Below, piece after piece: positions 1 to 10,300 of a DNA stretch of 39,796 bases; position 1 is the stretch's first letter; every line of letters starts with the position of its first letter. The notes below the pieces were generated by a model, which searched no databases, was not told where the DNA came from, and saw only the letters and a list, made by a program, of their open reading frames with translations. Source of the DNA: Flavobacteriales bacterium 32-34-25 (GTDB lineage Bacteria; Bacteroidota; Bacteroidia; Flavobacteriales; Flavobacteriaceae). Where the stretch lies: assembly GCA_002280815.1 (NCBI GenBank), contig NCET01000088.1, positions 1-39,796 of the forward strand, written 5' to 3'. A program made the translations under genes and the position numbers.

Positions 1-843
1 ATCAAAAGTCACTAAATGATTTCCTACATCAATAGTTCTATCTGTAAAGTAGGACCCCCAATACTCTAAAAACTGACCATCCCATAAATTTGAAATTGGA
101 TAAGCATTATTTATTGTTGTTGCATCATTAGGCAGTTTAACTCCAACAAAACCAGATTTAGGCATCAACTGTTCAAATAATGGCTCAATATTAGTTACCA
201 AAGTATCGGTGTAATTCAACCATTTGTCTCTAACCACAATTGCAAATTCCTGCTCAACAGGTTCAAAACCTCTTAAACTTTGTTTTACCTCATCTACCGA
301 AGTATAGATACTGGTACGAAGTGGTACCCAGTCTCCTTGAATATTTTTTTGCATCACTAAAATACCTATTTCTTCTTTTGTAGGGTTATCAGCAGTAATT
401 CGAATACCTCCAAAATCAGGCTGAGCAATTAATGAGTCATAAATATCAAAAATTGGAGCTTTTAATGGAGCTACTGTAACTGAAACAGGTTTAGATTCGG
501 CTTCGCTTCTATTAACAGCATAAACTTTGACTTCATTGGTAGATTGCCCGGTAAAACCTTCTAGAAGCATCGAATTAGAATAATAAGAAGCTTTAACTTC
601 CATCGGAGTTCCATTCTCTAAAGTATATCTAGCAACAACATACAACAAATCTTCGTCTGATGGCAAAGTATAAGTCAGTTTTGCTTTTCCTGGTAAATTC
701 TCAATTACAACATTTGTTACCTCAGCTGGTGCATTAGAATTACTTTCTAAAGGCTGAGGTCCCTGATCTTCTGCACAAGACACAAAGCTTACAATTAGAG
801 ACAACATAAATATCCTTAGGGATGATTTTATAATTCGTTTCAT
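1..843 (-). CDS. DUF4959/DUF5126/DUF5000-type PUL surface lipoprotein (3' end outside window)
   Basis: The reading frame is open from an ATG at 843 down to base 1, so about 281 N-terminal residues are present and the C-terminus lies outside the window. The start MKRIIKSSLR is followed by a hydrophobic stretch and a lipobox ending VSC (Cys23), so the product is a lipoprotein, probably outer-membrane anchored. The next segment (PAEVTNVVIENLPGKAKLTY, then a beta-rich part) reads like the DUF4959-DUF5126-DUF5000 architecture found directly downstream of susC/susD in Bacteroidota. There such proteins sit in the position of SusE/F-like surface glycan-binding accessories. It follows susD by 23 bp in the same direction and is presumably the third gene of that operon. 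The domain name comes from recall of the family, not from a search; the ligand is unknown. Confidence 0.75.
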   Translation of the reverse strand, partial: MKRIIKSSLRIFMLSLIVSFVSCAEDQGPQPLESNSNAPAEVTNVVIENLPGKAKLTYTLPSDEDLLYVVARYTLENGTPMEVKASYYSNSMLLEGFTGQSTNEVKVYAVNRSEAESKPVSVTVAPLKAPIFDIYDSLIAQPDFGGIRITADNPTKEEIGILVMQKNIQGDWVPLRTSIYTSVDEVKQSLRGFEPVEQEFAIVVRDKWLNYTDTLVTNIEPLFEQLMPKSGFVGVKLPNDATTINNAYPISNLWDGQFLEYWGSYFTDRTIDVGNHLVTFD

Positions 844-866
844 AATTTTATTTTTTTATATAATTA

Positions 867-2837
867 TTACCAACCTAGATTTTGAACCAAGTTAGGATTT
901 CTAATAAGTGTTGTTTCTTCAATAGGCCAAAAATAATCTCTAGGTGCTACAAAACGTTGTTGACTTAATGTTACTATTTGATAATAACTAGCCTCTGAAA
1001 CACCAAAAACATTCCAACCCTTTACTGGTTCATTAAACTCCTGAGTTGCTTTTTTCCAACGTCTAATGTCCCAATAATTTTTGCCCTCAAAAGCCATTTC
1101 AATACTACGTTCTCTATGGATAATCTCACGCATTCCCTCTTTAGTAGCATATTTAGCTGGATTATTAGAAAAATTTGTCCAGGAATCAACAACACCATTT
1201 AACCCGGCACGGGTACGAATAGCATCTACATATTCCAACACCTCAGATGTCGCTGCAGTTCCTTCGGCTTCATTAAGTGCTTCGGCATACATTAAATACA
1301 AATCAGCCAAACGCAATTCAGGCCAGGCATAATCTTTATACATCGTTCCACCTCCAAAAGTTTGCTCCCAATTGATGAGTTTTTTAATATAATAACCTGT
1401 TACGTTAAAATCAAAAGCATCTGAACTACCCGCATAATCTTGGAATTTAGCTCGTATCACTTCTTTTGTTTCATCAGATCCACTAGATGATTTATAGAAA
1501 ATAGCACCATCGAAACCTAAATCGGCATAAAAACGAGGCTCACGATCAAAATTTATAACTGAGGTTCTATAGCCTTCTTTTATATTGAATTTATCGGCTG
1601 CAGTAGCTTCTCTTAATTCAGTAATATCTCCAAAAGTCAAGGTTTTATCCTCTTCAATAGGCACTCCATTTTTAGTATAAAAATTCATTGCCGATTCTAA
1701 AGTCGGTGAGAATATTTTTCTCGCCTGAGAATGATTAACAGTAGTAGCCAAAGGCATCATACAAAGTCGTTGTAATTCATAAGTACGACTGTTTGGATTT
1801 GCCCATATCAATTCGTCATTCCAACGTTCCGTTACAGCCTGAGTAATATCTAGCTTGGTTTTTGCAGTTTGAGAAATCGTGAACCCAACATCACTTTTAT
1901 AGAATATTTGATGTCCATTAGCCTCAGCAACATCTATCGCCTCTTTTGCAGCATCAGAAGCTTTCTTCCATTTAGTAGCATCATACACCTGATTAAACAA
2001 AGGAGTTCCATCCTTAGCATTTAATCCTGCCATATCTGTGTTCCCATTAAATAAAGGACTAGCAGCCATCAATAACAATTCGGCTTTTATACCTAAAGCT
2101 ACTGGTCTCGTAATTCTACCCAACTCATTTTGAGTATCTGCAATTATAGGAGGCAGTCCAATTGCAGCCTCGTCTAACAAACTCACTAAATAATCAACAG
2201 TTGAATCAATAGGCTCTCTTGCTACCTGAATCTGATCGTTTGATGCGTCTATTGGAAGATTAACACGAATAACAGGAATTGGTCCGTACATACGCATCAA
2301 ATAATAATGATAATAAGCTTTTAGAAATTTAGCCTCAGCTAACCATCTTAAACGCTCTCCTTCGGCCAAATCCGGCACCTTAGTTCTGTCTTCTACATTT
2401 TCAAGAAAAACATTGCAATGTCTAATTCCGTCAAAAAGAGGATATCGATCTCCAGGCCCAGCTGCTTGATAATTACCTTCCCAGGCATTCATATAAGAAT
2501 TTGATTTTCTTTGCGTACCCGTTGCAATATTAAAGGCATAACTGGTAACAGACGCACGATTAGCTGAAACCCAAGTTTCATCTCCTGCTAACATTCCTAT
2601 ATTATATATTCCATCCCCATTTTTAGGAATATATGCATAACAGGTAAACAAATACTTTTCGGCTTCATTTCGCAACTTAAACGCATTATCCAATGTAGAA
2701 ATATTATCCGGAACAACATCTAAAAAACTATTATCACAGGATTCTAATCCTAAAGAACAAAGCACTACCATTGATACTCCAAAAACTTTTTGAAGTTTTT
2801 GGAAACTTTTATTTACTATACTATTTTTAGTTTTCAT
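867..2837 (-). CDS. RagB/SusD family nutrient-uptake outer membrane lipoprotein
   Basis: This 656-aa protein has a signal peptide with a lipobox at LESC (Cys34), followed by the typical SusD opening DNSFLDVVPDN. The helical TPR-like body includes AEAKFLKAYYHYYLMRMYGPIPV (written here only as the conserved FLKAYYHYYLMRMYG motif) and the C-terminal part carries YAEALNEAEG and RRWKKATQEF, both characteristic of the family. It ends at the usual NPNLVQNLGW. SusD proteins form the lid over a SusC TonB-dependent channel at the cell surface and bind the oligosaccharide before import. It lies 11 bp after susC in the same direction, so the two are cotranscribed. The length is in the upper family range. 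Family assignment is certain; the glycan is not readable from the sequence. Confidence 0.96.
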   Translation of the reverse strand: MKTKNSIVNKSFQKLQKVFGVSMVVLCSLGLESCDNSFLDVVPDNISTLDNAFKLRNEAEKYLFTCYAYIPKNGDGIYNIGMLAGDETWVSANRASVTSYAFNIATGTQRKSNSYMNAWEGNYQAAGPGDRYPLFDGIRHCNVFLENVEDRTKVPDLAEGERLRWLAEAKFLKAYYHYYLMRMYGPIPVIRVNLPIDASNDQIQVAREPIDSTVDYLVSLLDEAAIGLPPIIADTQNELGRITRPVALGIKAELLLMAASPLFNGNTDMAGLNAKDGTPLFNQVYDATKWKKASDAAKEAIDVAEANGHQIFYKSDVGFTISQTAKTKLDITQAVTERWNDELIWANPNSRTYELQRLCMMPLATTVNHSQARKIFSPTLESAMNFYTKNGVPIEEDKTLTFGDITELREATAADKFNIKEGYRTSVINFDREPRFYADLGFDGAIFYKSSSGSDETKEVIRAKFQDYAGSSDAFDFNVTGYYIKKLINWEQTFGGGTMYKDYAWPELRLADLYLMYAEALNEAEGTAATSEVLEYVDAIRTRAGLNGVVDSWTNFSNNPAKYATKEGMREIIHRERSIEMAFEGKNYWDIRRWKKATQEFNEPVKGWNVFGVSEASYYQIVTLSQQRFVAPRDYFWPIEETTLIRNPNLVQNLGW

Positions 2838-2848
2838 ACTTCTTTTTT

Positions 2849-5800
2849 TTAAAAATCAACTTTAAGTCCCAAATTATAAACGGATTGAATTGGGTATCCT
2901 AAACCACTACCGCCCATCTCTGGATCCCACAACTTAAATTTACTCCAAACAGCAAGATTGTTACCACTAAAATAAATTCTTAAACCTTTAATTCCTATTT
3001 TAGAAGTAAACGCTTCTGGAGCATTATAACCAGCTTCTATCGTTTTTAATCTCAAGAAAGCACCATTTCGCATCCACCAGGTTGATACCTGATTATTATT
3101 CTCAACAAAGGTGTTACTTAATCTAGGCCAGAAAGCATATAGATTGTCTTCCGACCAGTGATCTTGAGCCACAACATCTAATAAATTATTTTGATATGGT
3201 CCATTTAGTACAAATGGAGCTATGTTTTCAGGATTTATAAAGAAAGAGGTACGCGCAACACCTTGAAAGAAAACACTAAAATCAAATTTCTTATATCCTA
3301 CTGTACCTCCAAAACCATACACTATTTCTGGCGAAGTTGGGTTTCCAATAGGCACCTTATCTGCTTCAGTAATCTCACCATCTCGATTAACATCACGGTA
3401 TTTAATATCACCACCTGAATAATCTCCAAATTGGGTAGGTGAATTATCCACCTCATTTTGATCTACAAACAAACGTTCAGCAATATAACCATAATTTCGA
3501 TTGAAATTTTGACCTATTCTGGAACGATACGCCATTTCTTCAGGAAAACTAAGTTCATCAAATACCTTAATTTTATTAGTAGCATACGTAAAATTCCCTC
3601 TCAATTGTGTGTACCAATCATTATTGAATTGTTTGTTGTAAGTAACTGCAACATCCATTCCCTTACTTTCAATTTCACCAAAATTTGTGAACGGTTCATA
3701 AGTCAATCCCATTGTTGCACCAATGAAAGATCTATCTTGAAGTACATTAGTGCGATTTTGCTTATAAATATCAACTACAAAATTTAAAGATTTAAACAAT
3801 TCTAAATCCATACCTAAATTGATTTGCTTGGATTCTTCCCAACCTATTTTATTATTTGCAAATTTTTGAATAGATACACCTGGTTGATAATATCCATATT
3901 GTTCCCCAAAAGCTGATCCATAATTACCATCTCCAATAGTTACACTTGATAAATAAAAGAAACGATCTATTGTATTACCTATTTTATCATTCCCCACTAA
4001 ACCATAAGTGGTACGAATTTTAAAATTAGTCACTACATCCTTAATAGGTTCCCAGTATTTCTCATTAGAAATATGATAGGCCAAACCAAATGAAGGAAAA
4101 AAACCATAACGATTTCCTTGCGCAAATCTCTCCGATCCATTGTAACCAAAATTAAACTCAGCAAGATATTTACTATCAAAACCATAAGTAAACCTACCTG
4201 AAACCCCTTGATTTCTAGCTGGTAAAGAGCTCTCTACAGTTCCTGAATTTCCTTGTTCATAACTAGACAACAAGTTAACTAACATACCTGATACGGCATG
4301 TTTTTCATTAAAAGTTCGATTATAATTAACAGCTGTTTCAAGATAGATACGAGAGTCTAAATCTTTTCTCCCTTGAGCATAATTTAAAAACTCTGTTCCT
4401 ACAGTACCTACAGATCCAGGACCTCCATCATTCAGCACATCTAATTCTAGCTCTCCTGTAACAGGACTTATAAAAGATTGGTAATAAAAAGGATTGTATT
4501 GTCTGGAAACATCAAAATAAGAATACCTTTTTACGTAGCCCATTGCTCTGGCAGTAAGTCCCGGAGTTAACTCTTTTAAATCTTGATGTAACTCTACTTG
4601 TGCCTGTATAGTAGAAGCTTTGGAAACCTGATATCCACGAACCATTTCAGCATAAGGATTGACTAAAATTGAACCTGTAGTTCCCCCAGACAAAGCCCCT
4701 CCAAATAATGGATGCTCAATATATGGTAAATAACTGGAAGGATATACCTTAGCAAATGCCACAGGGTTAGACCACATACTTAGATTAAAAATACGAGCTC
4801 CTCCCCCTACAGGCCCATTATAATCATCAAACTGTCCGTAAAGACGAACAATAGCTTTAGTAGTAGGCGTTAATGTCATATCCACATTAGAACGCAAAGA
4901 ATAATTTCTTAATTTAATATTTGAATTAAAATTATTCAAACCATCTACCTTCAACACACCGTTATCAACATTGTAAGTACCCGCAACATAATACCTCGCT
5001 TTTTGCCCACCACCACTTACACTAATATTGTATCCTTGGTTAACAGTATAATCTTTAATTAATTCGTCTATCCAATTGTTACTTGGATATAAATACGGAT
5101 CATCTCCGGCAATTGTTCTGTCAATTTTACTTTGACTATATATATCTCCAAGTAATGGATTACGTGTTCGTACAGCTTCATTAGCTAATCTCATATAGGT
5201 AATATTGTCTGCAAAATTAAAATTCCTGGAATTAGACGACATTCTGGTTTCTGAACGAAAACTAAATTTAGTGATACCATCTTTACCCATTTTAGTGGTG
5301 ATTAATACCACTCCATTAGCTCCACGAGCACCATATACTGCAGCAGCAGCAGCATCTTTCAATACTGAAAAAGTATCAATATCATCTGGCTGTAATCTTG
5401 CCATATCCGTTGAAGTAGATTCAATACCGTCGATTAATATCAATGGATTAGAAGATCCTGAGCCAAATGAGCCTAAACCACGAATAAAAAAGTCTGAATT
5501 ATCACGACCCGGCTCTCCACTTCTTTGATAAGCAACCATACCTGCAATTCTTCCTGCCAACATGTTCGTTAAGTTACTGGTAGGCCCTTTTAATTCTTTA
5601 GGATTAATTGTTGTAATTGAACTCACCATACTGGTTTTTTTCTGAGTTCCAAAACCTACAACAACTACCTCTTTCAAACCTTCCATACTAGGTTTTAAAT
5701 TCACTTCAAAAACTGATTTTGTTAAGATCAAAACTTCGGTGGATTCATAACCTACAAAAGATACCGCTAGTATTTTATCTCCTTCGTTAATTTTCAAGCT

Positions 5801-6073
5801 AAATTTTCCATCTAAATCAGTCATTACTGCATTTTGAGTTCCCTTAACAGCAACTGTTGCCCCTGGAATTGGCAAATTATTTTCATCTGTTACCTGCCCG
5901 CTAATAGTTCTTTGTTGCTGGGCTACTTTTAGTTTTGTTACACTAGTAACGTTAAATTCATGTGCTTGAATTTGTGATAAAGAAACTAAAATCAACAATG
6001 TTGTCAGTTTCTTTTTTAAATCAAATCCTAAAACGCTATGAGTCTTTTTCTTTATTTTAATAAAGTTTGTCAT
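2849..6073 (-). CDS. SusC/RagA family TonB-linked outer membrane receptor
   Basis: This is a 1074-aa TonB-dependent transporter. An N-terminal signal peptide is followed by a carboxypeptidase-regulatory-like domain at about residues 55-135 (TISGQVTDENNLPIPGA, FVGYEST). Next comes the conserved KEVVVVGFGTQKKTSMVSSI segment, a plug domain (NMLAGRIAGM, RGLGSFG, PLILIDGIES, VLKDAAAAAVYGARGANGV) and a long beta-barrel ending LGLKVDF with a C-terminal aromatic residue. These are diagnostic of the SusC/RagA subfamily, which imports oligosaccharides across the outer membrane with SusD as partner. It is the first gene of the susC-susD-DUF4959 unit. About 620 bp of noncoding DNA precede it and contain two blocks shared with the upstream region of the clan-A glycosidase gene. 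No lesion is seen. Confidence 0.97.
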   Translation of the reverse strand: MTNFIKIKKKTHSVLGFDLKKKLTTLLILVSLSQIQAHEFNVTSVTKLKVAQQQRTISGQVTDENNLPIPGATVAVKGTQNAVMTDLDGKFSLKINEGDKILAVSFVGYESTEVLILTKSVFEVNLKPSMEGLKEVVVVGFGTQKKTSMVSSITTINPKELKGPTSNLTNMLAGRIAGMVAYQRSGEPGRDNSDFFIRGLGSFGSGSSNPLILIDGIESTSTDMARLQPDDIDTFSVLKDAAAAAVYGARGANGVVLITTKMGKDGITKFSFRSETRMSSNSRNFNFADNITYMRLANEAVRTRNPLLGDIYSQSKIDRTIAGDDPYLYPSNNWIDELIKDYTVNQGYNISVSGGGQKARYYVAGTYNVDNGVLKVDGLNNFNSNIKLRNYSLRSNVDMTLTPTTKAIVRLYGQFDDYNGPVGGGARIFNLSMWSNPVAFAKVYPSSYLPYIEHPLFGGALSGGTTGSILVNPYAEMVRGYQVSKASTIQAQVELHQDLKELTPGLTARAMGYVKRYSYFDVSRQYNPFYYQSFISPVTGELELDVLNDGGPGSVGTVGTEFLNYAQGRKDLDSRIYLETAVNYNRTFNEKHAVSGMLVNLLSSYEQGNSGTVESSLPARNQGVSGRFTYGFDSKYLAEFNFGYNGSERFAQGNRYGFFPSFGLAYHISNEKYWEPIKDVVTNFKIRTTYGLVGNDKIGNTIDRFFYLSSVTIGDGNYGSAFGEQYGYYQPGVSIQKFANNKIGWEESKQINLGMDLELFKSLNFVVDIYKQNRTNVLQDRSFIGATMGLTYEPFTNFGEIESKGMDVAVTYNKQFNNDWYTQLRGNFTYATNKIKVFDELSFPEEMAYRSRIGQNFNRNYGYIAERLFVDQNEVDNSPTQFGDYSGGDIKYRDVNRDGEITEADKVPIGNPTSPEIVYGFGGTVGYKKFDFSVFFQGVARTSFFINPENIAPFVLNGPYQNNLLDVVAQDHWSEDNLYAFWPRLSNTFVENNNQVSTWWMRNGAFLRLKTIEAGYNAPEAFTSKIGIKGLRIYFSGNNLAVWSKFKLWDPEMGGSGLGYPIQSVYNLGLKVDF

Positions 6074-6225
6074 TTGTGGTTTTAATTTTAATGGTTAGTT
6101 AAATTCTCTTATCTACCGCTACTATAATTTCGTAGATAAACTCGTTAGTGTTTTTAAAGGTTATTTCATATAATTAAAATTTTAGAATTAGTTAGTGTGT
6201 ATGAAAATACAAATAGCAAACTAAA

Positions 6226-6260
6226 GATAAATGTTTATTCAACACTTGTAAAAAAGCGAG
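6226..6260 (-). promoter_or_regulatory. Promoter-proximal block shared by susC and the clan-A glycosidase gene (copy 1)
   Basis: About 35 bp here match the block at 10924-10960 almost base for base, sharing AAATGT(T/C)TATTCAACACTT, an A-run and (G/A)CGAG. On the minus strand it reads GTGTTGAATA followed downstream by TTTAGTTTG, a weak match to a Bacteroidota -33/-7 promoter; the spacing is short of the usual one. It lies about 150-190 bp before the susC ATG. Conservation between two otherwise unlike intergenic regions supports a promoter or leader role, but the core elements are not certain. Confidence 0.5.
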
Positions 6261-6394
6261 CAATGCCCTAAAATGTTTTTCACAACACCTATTTATTTAT
6301 CCATCTAAAAAACATCAATCATTGCTTAAAATGATTTCAAACTGTCTCAATATTCAGTCAGATTAACCCCAACAGTATTAACATATAATTCACA

Positions 6395-6459
6395 TTACAA
6401 ATCTAACACAAGCCCTCTAGTTAGAAGAGGGGTATTTTGACATAATAAGGGGGGCAAAT
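6395..6459 (-). promoter_or_regulatory. PUL box, copy A: paired GGGG half-sites upstream of susC
   Basis: Two half-sites on the plus strand, GGGG at 6429-6432 followed by TATTTTG and GGGG at 6451-6454 followed by CAAAT, are exactly 22 bp apart (two helical turns). The left flank ACAAATCTAACACAAG is also present at copy B. The same arrangement occurs at 11020/11042 and 16282/16304. Each copy is upstream of a minus-strand gene of the same PUL. This is what a dimeric activator site, for example of an HTCS regulator, would look like; the regulator is inferred, not shown. Confidence 0.6.
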
Positions 6460-6692
6460 CCGAAATATTAACAAAAAACGATAATATTTTGCGTCAATGA
6501 TAAAAAAACAACAATAAATTTACACAACAATCAATTAATTAAAGGATTAATTGCGTAAAAAAACTCTATATAAATCACTATAATCCCAAATAAAAGTTAA
6601 AAAAAACAACTCTGATTAAGATTGAAATTATTTTTTTGACAATAAATTATCACAAAAAAGATATTCAGGACGATATGTCTCCATATTAAAAT

Positions 6693-7394
6693 CTAGTTAG
6701 ACTTAAAACTCCAAACCTGACCAATAGTTTCACCGCCTTTGTTATCTTTCACAACCACTTTCCAATAATATACTTTTGAGGTTTGCAAAGAGTTTACATC
6801 CAAAGCAGTCGTAGTAATTGAACTTGCTACTTTTGATGTAGGTGGATTATTCACATCTAAATATACATCATACGAAAGTAAATCAGCAACATCAGTATCA
6901 CTTGCCGTCCATTTCAATGTTGCAGATGTAGAAAAAATGGTTGCACTTAAATCAGGTGAGACTAATTGGGGCAAAAAAGGCAAATGATTTGACAAAGCCA
7001 CCCCTTCTGTATATAAACTATATGTTGCAGAATAATTACTTGAACTATTTTTACTATCGATAGCTTTTACTCTCCAATAATACGCTTTTCCTTTATCCAA
7101 TCCGACAGTAGTAGTATTTGACGAAACTTCAGCCGTTTTAACAATTTGAGTAAACTGATTGTCAGTAGCTACTTGAATTTGATAAACAATCGGATTTTTT
7201 TCAGTATCAGTTGAGACATTCCATTGAAAACTAATCGAATTATCAATACATAAATTATTGTTAGTTGGCGAGCTCAACACAGGAACACTTGGAGCAGTAT
7301 TTTTGGATTCTGGTGCCCCATCTCCACCACCACCGCAAGAAATCAATAAAGAACAAAGAGCAAGACTGGTTTTATATAAAATATTCTTCATCAT
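6693..7394 (-). CDS. Small lipoprotein with two fibronectin-III-like repeats
   Basis: This 233-aa protein has a short signal peptide and lipobox LLISC (Cys20) followed by GGGGDG, a glycine-rich stretch like the lipoprotein export signals that favour surface exposure in Bacteroidota. The rest is two repeats of about 95 residues, at roughly 35-125 and 135-233. Each has the Fn3-like pattern P-x-L-x-SP, W-x-x-S/A-x-D-T-D and YYW(R/K)V. The ATG overlaps the TAA of the upstream glycosidase gene by one base, so the two are translationally coupled. A second ATG follows directly and could also serve as start. Tandem Fn3-like lipoproteins of this kind are often surface glycan-binding or adhesion accessories. 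No catalytic motif is visible, and binding to the same glycan as the neighbouring enzyme is inference. Confidence 0.8.
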   Translation of the reverse strand: MMKNILYKTSLALCSLLISCGGGGDGAPESKNTAPSVPVLSSPTNNNLCIDNSISFQWNVSTDTEKNPIVYQIQVATDNQFTQIVKTAEVSSNTTTVGLDKGKAYYWRVKAIDSKNSSSNYSATYSLYTEGVALSNHLPFLPQLVSPDLSATIFSTSATLKWTASDTDVADLLSYDVYLDVNNPPTSKVASSITTTALDVNSLQTSKVYYWKVVVKDNKGGETIGQVWSFKSN

Positions 7395-10300
7395 TATTTT
7401 TTAATTATAGTTAAGCTTACTTCTTTATCTAAGTATACTTTTGCCAGATACACACCAACAGCTTCATTCTCGAGATTCAGTTCTACACTCTGATTTACAA
7501 CTAGATAAGTCTTTTTGGAAATTAATGTACCACTCACAGCATATAATTCTATGTATACTTCTTTTTTTGATGTAGGTACAGAAATTTGAAATGATCCTGA
7601 AGTTGGATTGGGATATGCAAAAATTCCTCCCATATCATCGACAAAACTTTTAGTGTAAATTCCTTCACAAACTTTGGCTGTTTTTACTTCCATTACATCA
7701 CCTGGCTTTGCATCCACTGTAAAGTTTGATGAATTGGTTTCAAATTGTGAAATACCATTAACCAGGATTTCAAAAGGGGCGGTTCCTTCTGTAATTTCAA
7801 CAACCATTTTATTGGAAGAAACAGTTGTTGATTTAGCGGTTATGGTTCCGCCTTTGGCTATTGTAACGGTATAACATTGTTGGAATATTTTCCCTGTAAT
7901 ACCAATACAAACAGTATAAGTTCCCGGAGCCAAATTGGGAATGCTTAAACTATTATTTACAAAATTATAGTTTGCATTGTTTATAGTAGCGGTATAATTA
8001 TAAGTTGCTACGCCACTAATACTAATTTCTCCATTGTTTTTATTCGCACAGGTTTCTGATTTAGTTTCAATTGAAAAATTATTGTAGGGAAGATTAAATG
8101 GTGTAATACTAATCGTAACTGTAACGACATTACCATCAATAGTGCCGTCATTCGCTTTATACGTAAAACTATCTGATGTCGTTTCAGAACCATTGTGAGT
8201 ATAATTAAAAGTCCCATTACTATTCAACATCAATGTTCCATTGGTCACATTTGAAACTAAAATGGCTGTCAAAGTATCATTATTAACATCTGTATCATTG
8301 GCAAGTACAGTCGTTGCCTCTCCTACTAATATAATTGCTGACCCAGCTTTTTCCTTAACAACAATTTGTTCGGCTACTGCTATTGGTGCTACATTTGAAA
8401 TCTGGTCAATTTCGTTGGCAGACAATGCATAATTGTACACCCTGAAATCATCTACATTACCATTAAATAATGGATCAGGGTATTGACTACGTCCGATGTA
8501 ATTCAATACGGGTTTAAAATCCAAAGGTTTTATAGTTACAGTACTAGATTCAGCTACCATTAGGCCATTTACATACATTCGCGCGCCAGTTGCCCCTAGT
8601 GTCACCGCAACATGTGACCATTTTCCCGCAGCTAATGCTGGTGCATTCAAACCTTGTTCTGCACTTCCATTCTTGATACCAAAATACAATTGATTCGTTC
8701 CTGATTTAGGTGTTAAAAACATATACTCCGTCTCACCGTTTCCAAAATCGAAGATTCGCTGCCAATTAGCTCCTCCTTGCCAGTTAACCCAGGTTGCAAC
8801 TGTAATCTCTTGCTGATTTACCAAAGTCGAAGGCAATTGCACGAAGGCATTTGTACCGTTTAATGCTATTGCTTTGGAATTGCTACTTACACCATTAACA
8901 AATGTAGCTCCACCTAATGTAGCACTATGATTCAGGTTAACAGATTGATCAAGGGTATTTCCCTCAAATTGCAACTGAGCTACGAGGACATTGCTACCAG
9001 TAGTAGTTGCAGTAGCTTCGTTTGAGTAAGCAGATCGATTCAATGATTTATCTATCGCTTTGATTTTATAAAAATAGGTTCCCGTTGTAGTAGCGGTATT
9101 ATCAACAAAAGCCGTAGAGGTTATGTTACGAGCTATTGTATTGTAAGGCCCTGCTACTGATTCTGAACGATAAATAGTATATCCAGCAACATCAGATTCC
9201 GGGCTTTCCGACCAATCCAATAGGATAGATTCAGCTTTTGCCGTAGCAACTAAATTACTGGGTGCACTAGGAGAAACAAATTCAATTGGTGCTCCTACAG
9301 CTAACAATCGCCATTGCTGATTAAATCCTCCATTTTTTTCCCATTGCTGAATGTTTCCACCGTTGGCAATACTAGAGTTGTCTACATCCAGGCATTTTGC
9401 ACTATGGCGGCTACGAATATAAAACCAGCCGTCTTCGGCATAGTCAAAGTACCATTGCTGGTTGCTGCTTTTAACATTATCCCATACGATGATATTACCA
9501 CCATTATCCAATGAAAAATTAATAATATCCGGTGATTTCCCGCTGTATGCCGAAGAAAGGGTGAAATAGCTAAAATCACCGCCCACTCTGGAGTCAACCG
9601 GAGTTACATCCCATTGTTGATAAGTAGCACCTGAATAAGTACCTTGTTGAACATTGACCCCTCGATCTATTGAGCCACCTGCCACTTCCATCACTTTACC
9701 ACTGTTACGGTTTACCAATACGTAACGACCGTTGATTACTGGCTGAATGTCTTCTCCCCAACTCACTTTTACCATTTGCTCGGCATTAGTTTGTCCTTGC
9801 TGATAGCCAGTGCCACCGGATAATACCATAGTATATTCGCGTTGTGGTCCATAACCATCATAATATACGTCTCTTTCTTTTGAAACAAATCGATATGTCG
9901 TTGTAGCTGATTGCCGCTCAGATGTCCCACCAAAAAGTTGCACTTTACCATCAAGATTTCTATAAACTGAAGCGGCAGTCCAATTAGGTCGATGTTCAGC
10001 ATAACCTAATCTCACACCATCACTAGCCTTAACGAACTCACCTCTTGCTAACTCCGCTGTACCCCACCAAATCCCTGTTTGCAATCCATATTCGACACCC
10101 ACCATCGCTTCCATAACATTATGTAATTCATCATTGGTGGCATGATGACCGTTAGCTCTCACCGTTTGATAAAAATTAGCATAATTATCAAAACTACCTG
10201 CAAGTTGATGAGTATTCCCTTCATCCAATCTATCCTTTAATTGGTTGTACCAAACCAAAGCCTGATCATTATTTAATGTATTACCTCCAGAAATACGGAT

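Noticed and set aside
1081-1332. Plus-strand ORF inside susD
   Set aside because: Shadow of the minus-strand SusD gene; no motif, and composition follows the opposite codons.
3458-5528. Plus-strand ORFs inside susC (3458-3787, 5205-5528)
   Set aside because: Antisense shadows of a strongly supported TonB-dependent receptor.
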